Source: Pseudomonadota bacterium (GTDB taxonomy: Bacteria > Myxococcota_A > UBA9160 > SZUA-336). From it: 64,000 nucleotides of DNA. The stretch spans positions 62,001-126,000 of the forward strand of contig QJZC01000053.1 of NCBI GenBank assembly GCA_003247575.1, read 5' to 3'. This document shows positions 1-8,820 of the stretch, piece by piece. The translations under genes were made by a program, and so were the position numbers. The notes below the pieces were generated by a model. The model was not told the origin of the DNA, ran no database searches, and saw only the letters and a program-made list of their open reading frames with translations. Position 1 is the stretch's first letter. The number at the start of each line of letters is the position of its first letter.

Positions 1-279
1 GCACGCGGCTCCCGCGTACGTCACCGTGAGCAGAATCGTGCCGGGCACCAGCGCCTGTGGGAACAGCGCGGACATTGCGAACAGCAGGCCGAGCGAGCTG
101 AGCAGACCGCCGTAGAAGGCGCGCATCTCGACGAGTCCCGCGGGCGAGGTCGCCGCAATGGCTAGATTCTCCATCCATGCGCCGGGATCGAGAATGAAGC
201 CGATCCCAAAGTAGAGGTGAAGTGCCGAGCTGACACACAAGAGCATGCGGGCCAACCCCCTGGCGAGCGCGAGCAGCAC
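1..279 (-). CDS. DUF4345-like small membrane protein (3' part off window)
   Basis: Partial gene running off the left edge; 93 codons are visible. The product is very hydrophobic, with an early segment LCVSSALHLYFGIGFILDPG and a second helix around SLGLLFAMSALFPQAL. A short Y-F-G-I-G motif followed by a proline- and glycine-rich turn and paired helices resembles DUF4345-type four-helix membrane proteins of unknown function, from memory of that family. The start is taken as a GTG at 277-279 that shares one base with the TAG stop of the phosphatase gene upstream, implying translational coupling. An ATG at 244-246 is the alternative. It is the last visible member of the type VI secretion transcription unit, but nothing ties it to secretion itself. 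Confidence 0.55.
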   Translation of the reverse strand, partial: MLLALARGLARMLLCVSSALHLYFGIGFILDPGAWMENLAIAATSPAGLVEMRAFYGGLLSSLGLLFAMSALFPQALVPGTILLTVTYAGAAC

Positions 280-1922
280 TAGTCGCTCGCCTCGAGTGGT
301 TGGATCGCGACGACGTTCCAGCGAGCAACACCCTCGCGGGAACGTTGCTCGAGCACCGCTCGCGACATCGCGCGCTGACCCGCAACCGACTCGATGAAGT
401 CTACGCGCACGCGCCCCTCGGCGAGCCAGCGCCAGCTGCTGGGGTCCTCCTCGGCGGCTTCGAGCGCAGCACCATTCGCACAGCGAAGCGACAGCTCGGC
501 GCGCACTGCCGGTTCGGTGACCTCGGCCAGGGTCGCGAGGTCGCATTCCCGAAGCGCGGAGAGAAACAGCGGAAACACCGCGCGCCCAGAATCGATCTCT
601 CTCCGCATCTCGCGAGAACGCTCGGGCGAAGGCAGGGAAGTCGCCGACCTTCCGTTGCGGCGCATGGATTCGGACGGGCGCGTGACAGTGTCCGCCCGCA
701 GCTGGCGCAAGCTGGCATCGAGTCGGTCGGCAGCATCCTCATCGCCAGAGCGCGTCGACTCGCCACTCTCCGAGTCCGCTGCCTCTGAGTCCAATGACGC
801 AGACTGGGCAGGGACTTCTCCCCGAAGAGAATGCGAGAGATCGATCGCATCCCCGCGCGAGGTCGCGAACAGCGCCGCCAAGGTCAGACTCGCGAGGCAC
901 AGCGGTACAGCCCAGAGCGACCAGCGCGGCAGCCAGGGCGGGCGTGGCCGAGGAACACGACGTCGGACGACCGGAGACGAGCGATCCGCTGCTCCCACGT
1001 CGGCGAGCGGAGCCGAGAACACCCGATCCGTGCCGAGGCTCGCAGGCTTGATCGCAGCGATGCTCGACCTCGCTACGACCGCGGGCTCGGTAGGCACGCG
1101 CTCGAGCGCCGAAGAAGGTTCGACCCGAGCCGCGGGCGACACACACGCAATCAACGCAGTGACGTTGTCGGGGGCACCTCGGCGAAGGGCTTCGTCGATC
1201 AGGAGCTCGACAGCATCTGGTGGCTCATGTCGCGCGAGAATGTCGGCCGTATCGGAATCCGGTACGACGTTCCAAAGGCCGTCGGAACACAGCAGGAAGC
1301 GATCACCCGGCTCGACCGAGACGTGAACGACCTCGACCTCGACCTCGGGCTCGGGTCCGAGCGCCCGCATCAGCGCATCGGCACCGGGGACCGTGTCGAG
1401 CTCGACGGTGGTCGCAGCGCCCAGCTCGCGCATCTGTGCCCGCAGTGTATGGTCGAGGGTCAAGCACTCGAGGCCACCCCCTCTCGAGCGATAGCAACGG
1501 CTGTCTCCGACATGCGCAAGCCAGCCACTGCTTCCCTCGGACCGCAGATCCAATACGAGGCTCACCGCAGTGGTCCCCATGCCCGCGAGCTCGCGGTCCA
1601 ACCGTGAGCGCTCGTAGATCGCGCGATTCGCGTGTTCCAGGGCCTCGACCAGAAGCTCGTCGCTGGGCTTCCCTTCTGCTTCGAGAAAGACAGCTTCGAA
1701 CGCATCGACGGCCAGCCAGCTCGCCGTCTGTCCGCCGCGATGCCCGCCGAGACCATCCGCAACGAGCAGCAGCGCGCGCGGCGCCGAATCCGACCACCCA
1801 CCGAATGCGTCCTGATTCTCGGCCCGCACCAAGCCGGAGTGCGAGCGTGCTGCCGTACGAAGCCCAACCTCGAGCTCTTCGTCACCCGAGCGACCCCTGG
1901 GTGACCGAGCCAGGTCGGTCAT
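279..1922 (-). CDS. PP2C-family Ser/Thr protein phosphatase (PppA/Stp-like) with C-terminal membrane segment
   Basis: Metal-dependent protein phosphatase of the PPM/PP2C family. The N-terminal catalytic domain carries all usual motifs: RAENQDAF (33-40), DGLGGH (56-61), GMGTTA (114-119), HVGDSR (137-142), CSDGLW (212-217) and PDNVTA (251-256). After residue 265 a low-complexity linker leads to one transmembrane helix (about 335-354). About 190 further residues then follow, ending in a small domain that resembles no family I know. The gene overlaps the VWA-FHA gene upstream by 4 bases. In Pseudomonas-type type VI secretion a PP2C enzyme (PppA) reverses threonine phosphorylation by PpkA on an FHA protein. 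The same three activities lie here, so this is likely the counter-enzyme of the kinase at 10896-12416. The membrane helix and C-terminal domain are additions over soluble PppA. Confidence 0.9.
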   Translation of the reverse strand: MTDLARSPRGRSGDEELEVGLRTAARSHSGLVRAENQDAFGGWSDSAPRALLLVADGLGGHRGGQTASWLAVDAFEAVFLEAEGKPSDELLVEALEHANRAIYERSRLDRELAGMGTTAVSLVLDLRSEGSSGWLAHVGDSRCYRSRGGGLECLTLDHTLRAQMRELGAATTVELDTVPGADALMRALGPEPEVEVEVVHVSVEPGDRFLLCSDGLWNVVPDSDTADILARHEPPDAVELLIDEALRRGAPDNVTALIACVSPAARVEPSSALERVPTEPAVVARSSIAAIKPASLGTDRVFSAPLADVGAADRSSPVVRRRVPRPRPPWLPRWSLWAVPLCLASLTLAALFATSRGDAIDLSHSLRGEVPAQSASLDSEAADSESGESTRSGDEDAADRLDASLRQLRADTVTRPSESMRRNGRSATSLPSPERSREMRREIDSGRAVFPLFLSALRECDLATLAEVTEPAVRAELSLRCANGAALEAAEEDPSSWRWLAEGRVRVDFIESVAGQRAMSRAVLEQRSREGVARWNVVAIQPLEASD

Positions 1923-3379
1923 CGTTCGTATCTCAGCTGAACATCTCCCAGACGAACCTCGTCACCGTGCTCCAAGCGGGCAGCTCGAACGCAGCGTTCG
2001 TTCACCCAGGTGCCATTCGTCGAGTCGCGGTCGTGGATCTCTGCGCCGAGCCGGCTAACGCGCACGACCGCGTGCATGCGAGACACTGCCGGTGCGGAAA
2101 TCACGATATCGTTCTCCTCCATCGACCCGACCTCGTTCAGACCGCGGCGCAACGGGAAGCGCACCGGGGAAGCATGATCGCGGATCATCACGAGGCTTCC
2201 GCTGCGACGCAACCCAGCGCGCCATGCGAGAGCACCGACGAGCACCAACGCGCCAGCGACGATGGCCAATAGAAGCACCCAGCCGAGACTCGAGAGAGGA
2301 CTCGGGAGGGGATTCCAGAGCCTGCGAGGAAACGCAACGACTCGTACGCCGGGCTCCACCCTTCCGTCCGCAATCAGCTCGAGCGCGTGCGAGCGTCCAT
2401 CCATCGAAGCCGAGAACCGGATCACCGCACTGCGGCGCATACGCCGCCATAGGTCTTCGAAGAACGTCTGTACCAGCGGCAGCTCCTCGGGACTCGGAAG
2501 CTCGATCCACCCGGCACCCGTCGCTTCGGCAAGCTCGCGCAGCAACCGCGGTGTCCGCTCGCCGAAGCTTCGATCGTTCAGCACGACGCCGTAGATCGGA
2601 ATCCGCACCGCTTCGGTGGAGATCGCAGCCTCACGCACCTGCTCGAGCGAGCGCGCGCTGCCGCCGTCGCTGCCATCCGAGATGACGAGCACGAGGCTAC
2701 GCGCCGCTGGCGCGCTGGCGCGCACGTGTCGAACCGCGAGGTCGACGGCGTCGAGGAGGCGCGTCGGACTCGGATCTCGCTCCACACCCAAGCCCTCGAG
2801 CATCACCTCGATCGCACCGAGAGAGGTGTCGAAGTCGGCGAGAAGCACCGGTCTCGCGGATGCGCTCACGACGGCGACGCGATCCATGGGCCCGATGCGC
2901 TCGAAAAACGAGAACGTCGCATCCCTCACCGAATCGATGACACCCGACATCGTCGGACTGACGTCGATCACCACGACGCACGCCACTCCGAGGCGTGCCT
3001 CCTCGTATGCGCTCACCCGAAGCTGGTCGGGTTCGACCGAAGCGCCATCCTGTCGGACGAGAAACGGCCAGGGAGGCCCCGCAGCGAGCTCCAGCGGCAG
3101 GCCCGACTCGGTCTCGAAGCGCGCGAACAGCTCGACCTCGAACCCCTCGTCCGCGCCCGCACGAACGCCATCGAAGAAGGCCCGCCCCGCATCTCCCAGA
3201 GTGCGCATTCCAGAGGCTACAGGCGTGTCCGTCTCTGCGGCCACGCTTCCCGAGAACGACGGCACTGCGAATGCCAGCCAGGTCCACGCAAGAAATCGCA
3301 GCGAGCGAGCAATGCCGAACCAGCGCTTGGGCCTCTGCCCCGAGTCCTCGCGGAGCCTGTGCGCACGCATCACGCTCAT
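1919..3379 (-). CDS. membrane protein with von Willebrand A domain and C-terminal FHA domain
   Basis: 486 residues. An N-terminal signal/anchor helix (about 26-48) precedes a VWA domain whose metal site reads DVSPTMS (139-145), a DxSxT/S-type MIDAS, and which also has an ISDGSDGG loop. A second transmembrane helix (about 365-390) separates it from a C-terminal FHA domain. That domain contains SRMHAVV and STNGTWVN, although the usual GR of the phosphothreonine pocket is VGS here. The topology puts the VWA domain in the periplasm and the FHA domain in the cytoplasm, so the protein could pass information across the membrane. It overlaps the FHA gene upstream and the phosphatase gene downstream by 4 bases each. 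The context suggests post-translational control of type VI secretion. Partners are not known. Confidence 0.8.
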   Translation of the reverse strand: MSVMRAHRLREDSGQRPKRWFGIARSLRFLAWTWLAFAVPSFSGSVAAETDTPVASGMRTLGDAGRAFFDGVRAGADEGFEVELFARFETESGLPLELAAGPPWPFLVRQDGASVEPDQLRVSAYEEARLGVACVVVIDVSPTMSGVIDSVRDATFSFFERIGPMDRVAVVSASARPVLLADFDTSLGAIEVMLEGLGVERDPSPTRLLDAVDLAVRHVRASAPAARSLVLVISDGSDGGSARSLEQVREAAISTEAVRIPIYGVVLNDRSFGERTPRLLRELAEATGAGWIELPSPEELPLVQTFFEDLWRRMRRSAVIRFSASMDGRSHALELIADGRVEPGVRVVAFPRRLWNPLPSPLSSLGWVLLLAIVAGALVLVGALAWRAGLRRSGSLVMIRDHASPVRFPLRRGLNEVGSMEENDIVISAPAVSRMHAVVRVSRLGAEIHDRDSTNGTWVNERCVRAARLEHGDEVRLGDVQLRYER

Positions 3380-4086
3380 CCAGCGACGGAACGAAACCGG
3401 AAGTCGGAACTCCCGATCGAGATCAGCGCACCATCACGCAGCTCGATCTGCTCGTCGATTCGCTCCCCGTCAACCCGCGTGGAGTTGGATTCGCTGAGCG
3501 GACGGATCGCGTAGTGGCCTTCCTGGCACAGGATCTCGGCATGCGAGCGCGAGATGCGCTTGTCCACTTCCGAGAATTGGACCTGGCAGCGCGGATCTCT
3601 ACCGAGTGCGTTCCGCCCCTCGCGCAGCGCATGGAGCTCTCCCTCGAGATCTCCCGCGATACCGACGAGCACCCCGACCACCGGCTCTGGTGCCGCGGGC
3701 GCCGCCAGATATTGAGTCTGCGCCACCCCATCGTACGACGAACGAACCCCAGCCGCTGGCGCGAGTCGGCTGCGAACAGAGGACACCGGCGGCGCCACGA
3801 CCAGAGCGGGTCCCGGGGCGGCAGCCGGCGGCGAGCTCGCCGCCGCTGCACGCAGCGGCGATGTCGCAGACTCGTGCGCAGCGCGCGGCTCCTCGAACGC
3901 GTACATGGACTCGACGGGTGGCGGCGGCGGACCCTGCAGAGCCGGACGCTCGGAGAGCACCCGCGTCTGCTCGTAAGGGGATACGGCTCTCCGAGCGGGG
4001 CGGTCGACGTGCACCTCTCGCGGACGCCGCTCGCGCCGAGCGGGCGATCCGCCTCTGAGCTGATCGATGACGTCCCATAGACCCAC
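3376..4086 (-). CDS. FHA-domain protein of the type VI secretion locus (Fha/TagH-like)
   Basis: About 236 residues from a GTG at 4084-4086, which is preceded at good spacing by AGGAGG (4093-4098 on the complementary strand). A longer open frame exists upstream but lacks such a site. The protein begins MGLWDVIDQLRGG and has a long proline/alanine-rich, probably disordered middle. It ends in an FHA domain with GRDPRCQVQF, RISRSHAEI and a SNSTRVDGERI loop, so the phosphothreonine-binding GR and SRSH residues are present. FHA proteins of this type are phosphorylated by a PpkA-like kinase to switch on type VI secretion. It overlaps the VWA-FHA gene by 4 bases and follows the lipoprotein gene by about 64 bases. 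Confidence 0.82.
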   Translation of the reverse strand: MGLWDVIDQLRGGSPARRERRPREVHVDRPARRAVSPYEQTRVLSERPALQGPPPPPVESMYAFEEPRAAHESATSPLRAAAASSPPAAAPGPALVVAPPVSSVRSRLAPAAGVRSSYDGVAQTQYLAAPAAPEPVVGVLVGIAGDLEGELHALREGRNALGRDPRCQVQFSEVDKRISRSHAEILCQEGHYAIRPLSESNSTRVDGERIDEQIELRDGALISIGSSDFRFRSVAG

Positions 4087-4092
4087 GACTAT

Positions 4093-4098
4093 CCTCCT
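4093..4098 (-). promoter_or_regulatory. ribosome binding site deciding the FHA-protein start
   Basis: AGGAGG on the minus strand, six bases before the GTG at 4084-4086. It is the reason for choosing this start over an upstream extension of about 53 codons. Confidence 0.7.
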
Positions 4099-4150
4099 GT
4101 CGATCCGAGCGGAAACACCTGCCGGATCCTCCGCCGTATACGGCGCGACC

Positions 4151-4903
4151 TCACTGCGAGGGCGCCACGACGTCGACGACGACGCGGGTCCCAGCATCGA
4201 TGCGCGAGCCAACCGACCCGAGCACTTGGGCACGCACACCACCACCCGCGAAGATCTCGGTGACTTCGAACTCGCCGACTACCTCGTCGCCTCGCAGCAG
4301 ACGTCCGCGCGAGCCGATGCGCAGCAGCTCCGGGGACGCTACCCGGAACAGCACCGCTGCGACCGCACCGTCGCGAGACTCCGCTTCCACGAGCTGCCCC
4401 TCCACCACGCGAATGCGTGGTGGCCTCTCCTTGTCCTTGTTGGAACGGCGAGTCCGCGGAGGCGCTCGACGCGCCTGAAACGTGACGCGCAGGACATATG
4501 CGAGGCGCTCCGGCGCGGCGGTTCGGACGAGCACGAAGTAGTACCCCGCAGCGACCTGGACGCGGAGCTGGCCGCGGTCGGTCAAACGCACTGCTTCGAT
4601 CCGGTCGGCGCGATCGTCCCCGAGCACGAGCTCGACGGTGGACTGCGTAGACAGGTCCGCACGCTCGACCACCAGCTCCAGGCGCCCGGGTCCGGGAGCG
4701 TAGACGCGGAACCAATCGGAACAGTCGTTGCGCGCGCAGTGCAGGAAGTCCCGCCGCTCCGAGTCGAGCCGCAGCTCGCGTGCCAAACCCGGTGCCCGAT
4801 CCGGATCGGGTGGGAGCTTCGCGGCACAGGCCGCGCAAGCAGCCACTGCGATGACGCCAACCAGCACCGCGTGCAGCCCCATGAGCGCAGCGGCGGGGCT
4901 CAT
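4151..4903 (-). CDS. predicted lipoprotein of the type VI secretion operon
   Basis: About 250 residues. The ATG at 4901-4903 overlaps the TGA of tssM (ATGA), which fixes the likely start. The N-terminus is a lipoprotein signal with a hydrophobic run and the lipobox VAAC within the first 30 residues. Two beta-rich parts follow: one (RDFLHCARNDCSDWF... to YVLRVTF) looks like a pre-peptidase C-terminal-type sandwich with a Cys pair, and the other is a C-terminal module with G-S-R-G-R-L and R-A-Q-V-L-G-S-V-G. A basic linker lies between them. I do not recognise a named family. Position between tssM and the FHA gene suggests a periplasmic accessory of the membrane complex, distinct from TssJ. Confidence 0.6.
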   Translation of the reverse strand: MSPAAALMGLHAVLVGVIAVAACAACAAKLPPDPDRAPGLARELRLDSERRDFLHCARNDCSDWFRVYAPGPGRLELVVERADLSTQSTVELVLGDDRADRIEAVRLTDRGQLRVQVAAGYYFVLVRTAAPERLAYVLRVTFQARRAPPRTRRSNKDKERPPRIRVVEGQLVEAESRDGAVAAVLFRVASPELLRIGSRGRLLRGDEVVGEFEVTEIFAGGGVRAQVLGSVGSRIDAGTRVVVDVVAPSQ

Positions 4904-7900
4904 CGCAGCAGCGAATCCGGTGGTGGACGATGGCGAAAACGCTGCACCTCGTCCGCTCCGCTCACGGCATAGGCCACCCGAATGCGCAACCTCGACCCGA
5001 ACTCGTACGTCCACTCTCGGTCCTCGCCACGCTCGCGCGATGCGTCCAGAAAGCGTACCAGGGCGAAAGGCCCGGTCCAGGCACGTTCGGGGAGGGTGCG
5101 CACGGGTTCACCCGCGCGCTGTACTTCCAGACGAAGGAACACCGCATCGCAGGCGGGCGTCCAACGAAACGTGAATTCGCGGGCGCGCCCAGCGTCTGCG
5201 TGCTCGAACACCTGCTCACCCTCCGGGCAGCGTAGGCGCAGGCGACGACGGGTCACGAAGAGGTTCGGCGATCCGTCGATCGAGCCCGGCTTCGAGACGA
5301 ACCGCAGCGACCGCACCTTCCCTTCGAAGTAGGCTGCCCGCTGAGCGCGCGCCTTTCGCAGCCAACGCAGAAATGCAGGGCCCAGTGGAACGCCGCGGTC
5401 GCGCAGGAGGGGAAGCGCCGATTCCTCGGTCTCCAGACCGGCGAGCCAGCGAGCTTCGAACTTCGCCAACGCACCCTCGGGTGCTGCGTAGAGAGCACGC
5501 AGCTGGGATAGATCGTCGCTCGCACCTTGCTGTGCACTCACCACCTGGTTCCGCCACTGCTCGTCGAGATGTTCGGCGGCCGCGGCCAAGGTCGTCGAGA
5601 ATCCGTTCAGGAACGGCATCTCGAGAACACCACGCAGCTGCTTGCGCACGGCTTCCTCGGCTCCCGGCCGGGTCGGAATCGCCTTCTCGATCCAGCCGAG
5701 TGCTACAGCGAACGGATTGCTCACGTCTCCGAGCGTGGAGCGAGCCGCGGCGAGCGCCGCACCCGGCGCATCGCGGAGACGTTCGACCTCGATTGCCGCG
5801 TCTTCGATCAGGGCGGCATAGCGAGCTCCCGGTGCCACCTCCCCTTCTGCGAGCGGCTCCAAGCGAACCAGCTCCTGCACCAAGCCGAACCACTGCGGCG
5901 GCGGCTGGCTCGCGGACCACTGCGACCCCTCGGTGGTATTGGACGCCAGGACCTCGAGCACACGCAGATACGCGGAGCTCTCCGGAAGCTCTGCAGCGGG
6001 GGGAAGCGGGAGGCAGGTGAGAAAGGCCTCCCACTCACGCGCGTAGCGACGCCGATAGTCCCGCAAAAAGCGCTCGACATCCACTGCCGAGGCCTGCCCC
6101 GAGGCACGGATCGCATCGACCAGCTGCGAGACGCTGCTCGCCCAGACGTTCTGGGTATACGCACCCGGAAGAGGTGCGCAGCGCTCGGGCGTGACGAGAC
6201 CGAAGTCCTCATAGCGCAGATCGCGGCAGGCTTCCGCCTGAGCCCGACACCAACGATCGACGTTGTCGAGTCGCAGCAGATTGGGAGTGGCTCTGCGCAG
6301 CACCTCGCGCTGCTCGACAATGCGTCGCTCTGCGCGCTCGGGCGCGAAACGTCGCCAGGCCGAGTACCCCTGCGCAAAGCACGCCCGCGCCTCGACAGCA
6401 TCGCAGCCCCGACACTCCACGAATCGCCACAGGTCGGGCGCAGAGCTCGCTGAGCCAGACCGCTGCTCGAGCCAAGCAATATCGAGCGCCAATGCAGAGA
6501 GAGCATCGAAAGACCGTTCATCCAGCTCACCGGCCCGCTCCCGCATGCGCGCCTTCGTGGGAGCTTCGTAAAGCTCCTCGAAGCGGCTCGCAAGGACCGA
6601 TCCCGCCCGCTCTACCGAATGGGAGAGGGGTGCCGTCAAGCCCATGCGCTGCCAGCTGCGCGCGAACGGCTGCTCGACCTCCACCAAGGTCTCGCTCAGA
6701 CGCGCCAACGTCTCGAGCGAAGGTCGCTCTACGGTTGTGGGCAGGAGGTCGCTCCGAATGCGCTCGAGCCCAGTCCAGCTGTTCCAAAACGACAGGGTCA
6801 TGGCTGCGACCGCAGCAACCGCAGCCATTCCACCAACACCAATCAGTGTACGACGAACTCCCGTGGAGAGCTCGCGGGCTCGCACGGCGAGACTCGCCTC
6901 TTCCGCATCGACGATGATCTTCCCGAACAGATCGCGAACGAACAGGGCGCGCTGGGGGCGAAACTCGTCCACCGAGTGCCGCGCAAAGCCGTACCCCCAT
7001 CGTTCGAGCCGCGCGGAGTGAGTGACTCCCTGTTGCAACGCGCTCGCCAGATAGACGCCGCGCAAGAACGGTACAGAACCGTAGACGGAGCGAGCACAGA
7101 CCTGCTCCACGAACTCACCCACGAGGGAGAGAGCGTCGGCGAGCTCACTCGGGAACGAGATCAAACGTCGGCGCATCGCGGCATCGGGCTCGCGCACGAG
7201 CAGGCCCGGCAGCAGCAGCTCGATCCGCTCCAGAAGCGGAGCGAATCCCTTGCGCAGGAGTGTCCGGGGATCGGAGTAGCGCCGTTCGGGATTCGTCCAT
7301 CCGAGGGCCTCGTCGCGGCGCGCATGCGGAAGCCGCTTCGCAAACTCGACGAAACCCTCTACCGCGTCCGCATGCGTGACGAGCACATAGATCGGCGCAT
7401 CGACTCGCAGATCGGCCGCGATCTCGTTCAGGCGACGCCGCAGTCGGTGCGCGTGCGCTCGAAGCTGGGACTCTTCGAGCGCTGCCAGCTGGCGCACGGA
7501 CAGCGCGACGATCACCCCTTGCAACGACACCTTGCGCCCGTGGCGCCGAATCAGCCGGAGCAGCTCGCGCCACTCGCGGCGCGTCTCCGGGTCTTCGCGC
7601 TCGAGGTAGCGGCCAGCGGTGTCCAGGAGAATCGCCTGGTTGGTGGGCCACCACGAGAAGTTCTCGGTCTGTCCTTGCTCGACCAGGGGCGCCGTGTCCG
7701 CCGGCAGCTCCAGACCGGAGTCGCGAAGACACGCGGTCTTGCCGGTGCCGGACTCACCGATCACCAGGTACCAGGGGAGCTGCAGGGCGGCGCTGCGCCG
7801 ACCCCAGACTCCGAGGCCACGCACGAACCTCTCTGCGAGCCGCGGCGCTGCCGCATGCGGTTCAGACGCGCCCGAGCCCCCGGTCGTGGGCGTGTGCTCG

Positions 7901-8151
7901 CTCCCCGGTACCGGCTCGGGCTGCTCGCTCTGCTCCCGCCTTCGGCGAACCAGACTCACGAGCGCGAAGCTCAGCACGAACAGCAGACAGGCTCCGAGCG
8001 CCACGACGCTCGCCCAGAACCATCCGCCCGACAACAGTCGCACGACACCGGCCAGCAGGGTCGCGGCACTCGCTCCGAGCACGGAGAACACCGCCATCGG
8101 CCTGCGAAGCTCCGCACCGGCGCTCGACAGGAGGCGGGTGGTGTCGATCAT
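4900..8151 (-). CDS. tssM: type VI secretion membrane-complex protein TssM (IcmF-like)
   Basis: About 1083 residues, the normal size for TssM. The start at 8149-8151 forms an ATGA overlap with the end of tssL; the open frame extends further upstream but only through tssL. Two transmembrane helices (about 20-40 and 44-68) are followed by a cytoplasmic NTPase-like domain with Walker A GESGTGKT (132-139) and a Walker B-type LLDTAGRY near 180. A third helix (about 435-457) leads to a long periplasmic part. TssM spans the inner membrane and, with TssL and TssJ, forms the trans-envelope channel of type VI secretion. The Walker A motif is intact, which is not true of all TssM proteins. Confidence 0.95.
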   Translation of the reverse strand: MIDTTRLLSSAGAELRRPMAVFSVLGASAATLLAGVVRLLSGGWFWASVVALGACLLFVLSFALVSLVRRRREQSEQPEPVPGSEHTPTTGGSGASEPHAAAPRLAERFVRGLGVWGRRSAALQLPWYLVIGESGTGKTACLRDSGLELPADTAPLVEQGQTENFSWWPTNQAILLDTAGRYLEREDPETRREWRELLRLIRRHGRKVSLQGVIVALSVRQLAALEESQLRAHAHRLRRRLNEIAADLRVDAPIYVLVTHADAVEGFVEFAKRLPHARRDEALGWTNPERRYSDPRTLLRKGFAPLLERIELLLPGLLVREPDAAMRRRLISFPSELADALSLVGEFVEQVCARSVYGSVPFLRGVYLASALQQGVTHSARLERWGYGFARHSVDEFRPQRALFVRDLFGKIIVDAEEASLAVRARELSTGVRRTLIGVGGMAAVAAVAAMTLSFWNSWTGLERIRSDLLPTTVERPSLETLARLSETLVEVEQPFARSWQRMGLTAPLSHSVERAGSVLASRFEELYEAPTKARMRERAGELDERSFDALSALALDIAWLEQRSGSASSAPDLWRFVECRGCDAVEARACFAQGYSAWRRFAPERAERRIVEQREVLRRATPNLLRLDNVDRWCRAQAEACRDLRYEDFGLVTPERCAPLPGAYTQNVWASSVSQLVDAIRASGQASAVDVERFLRDYRRRYAREWEAFLTCLPLPPAAELPESSAYLRVLEVLASNTTEGSQWSASQPPPQWFGLVQELVRLEPLAEGEVAPGARYAALIEDAAIEVERLRDAPGAALAAARSTLGDVSNPFAVALGWIEKAIPTRPGAEEAVRKQLRGVLEMPFLNGFSTTLAAAAEHLDEQWRNQVVSAQQGASDDLSQLRALYAAPEGALAKFEARWLAGLETEESALPLLRDRGVPLGPAFLRWLRKARAQRAAYFEGKVRSLRFVSKPGSIDGSPNLFVTRRRLRLRCPEGEQVFEHADAGRAREFTFRWTPACDAVFLRLEVQRAGEPVRTLPERAWTGPFALVRFLDASRERGEDREWTYEFGSRLRIRVAYAVSGADEVQRFRHRPPPDSLLR

Positions 8152-8816
8152 GCGAGGCTCCCGACGAACTGGATCAGATCGCGCGCAGCCAGAGTGAGCA
8201 TCGCCCAGTAGAGCGCGTAGAATGCCCCCACCGCGAGCGCGAGCCCCAGCAGTACCGGGGCCACGCGGCGTCCACCGCTCCCAGCATCGCGAAACTCCCA
8301 CGCATAGGCAGAAGCCGAGATCTCTTCGTGGTCCGTCAGCACCAGCACGCGCCCCGCCGCGTAGAGCTTCTCCCAGAGCTGCCGGATGAACGCGTTGCGA
8401 CGTTCCGGGTCCACCACCAGCTCCCCTTGAAAGCCCATCGCGAGACAATAGAAGAAGGCTTCGAGCGCCATCGTCTCCCCGACACCTATTTGCGTTATCC
8501 GCTCATAGAATTCGTTTCCGGCGCGCACGGTATCGAAGCGGACCAGCTGGAGCGGCTGGCTTCGCCAGCTGTCGTTTCCGTTCCAGTCCTCGGCCAGGAT
8601 CAGCTCGTCGGCCCAGGCGACCAGCGCGAAGCTCGCGAGCTCGATCTCACGATCCGAAAATCCAGCGACGAGCGCGTCCGCCCGAAACGCATCCAAGAGC
8701 TCGATCAGGTGCTTCTGCAGCGAGGCCGGATCCGCGCGACTCGCCTCCGGGGCGGAGCAGAAGAGGGATACGTAGGCAAACCAATCCCGCATTCGCTGTG
8801 CGCTCGCAGCATCCAC
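8148..8816 (-). CDS. tssL: type VI secretion protein TssL (DotU-like)
   Basis: About 222 residues from a GTG at 8814-8816, placed four bases after the tssK stop and preceded by a GGGAGAGGG-like site; no better start lies upstream. The cytoplasmic helical domain has the DotU-type features LVAWADELIL, SWRSQPLQ and FYERI, and LEAFFYCLAMGFQGEL. A single C-terminal transmembrane helix (about 185-208) anchors it. No OmpA-type peptidoglycan-binding extension is present, so this is the short form. It joins TssM in the membrane complex. Genes tssK, tssL and tssM are translationally coupled. Confidence 0.95.
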   Translation of the reverse strand: MDAASAQRMRDWFAYVSLFCSAPEASRADPASLQKHLIELLDAFRADALVAGFSDREIELASFALVAWADELILAEDWNGNDSWRSQPLQLVRFDTVRAGNEFYERITQIGVGETMALEAFFYCLAMGFQGELVVDPERRNAFIRQLWEKLYAAGRVLVLTDHEEISASAYAWEFRDAGSGGRRVAPVLLGLALAVGAFYALYWAMLTLAARDLIQFVGSLA

Positions 8817-8820
8817 GTCG

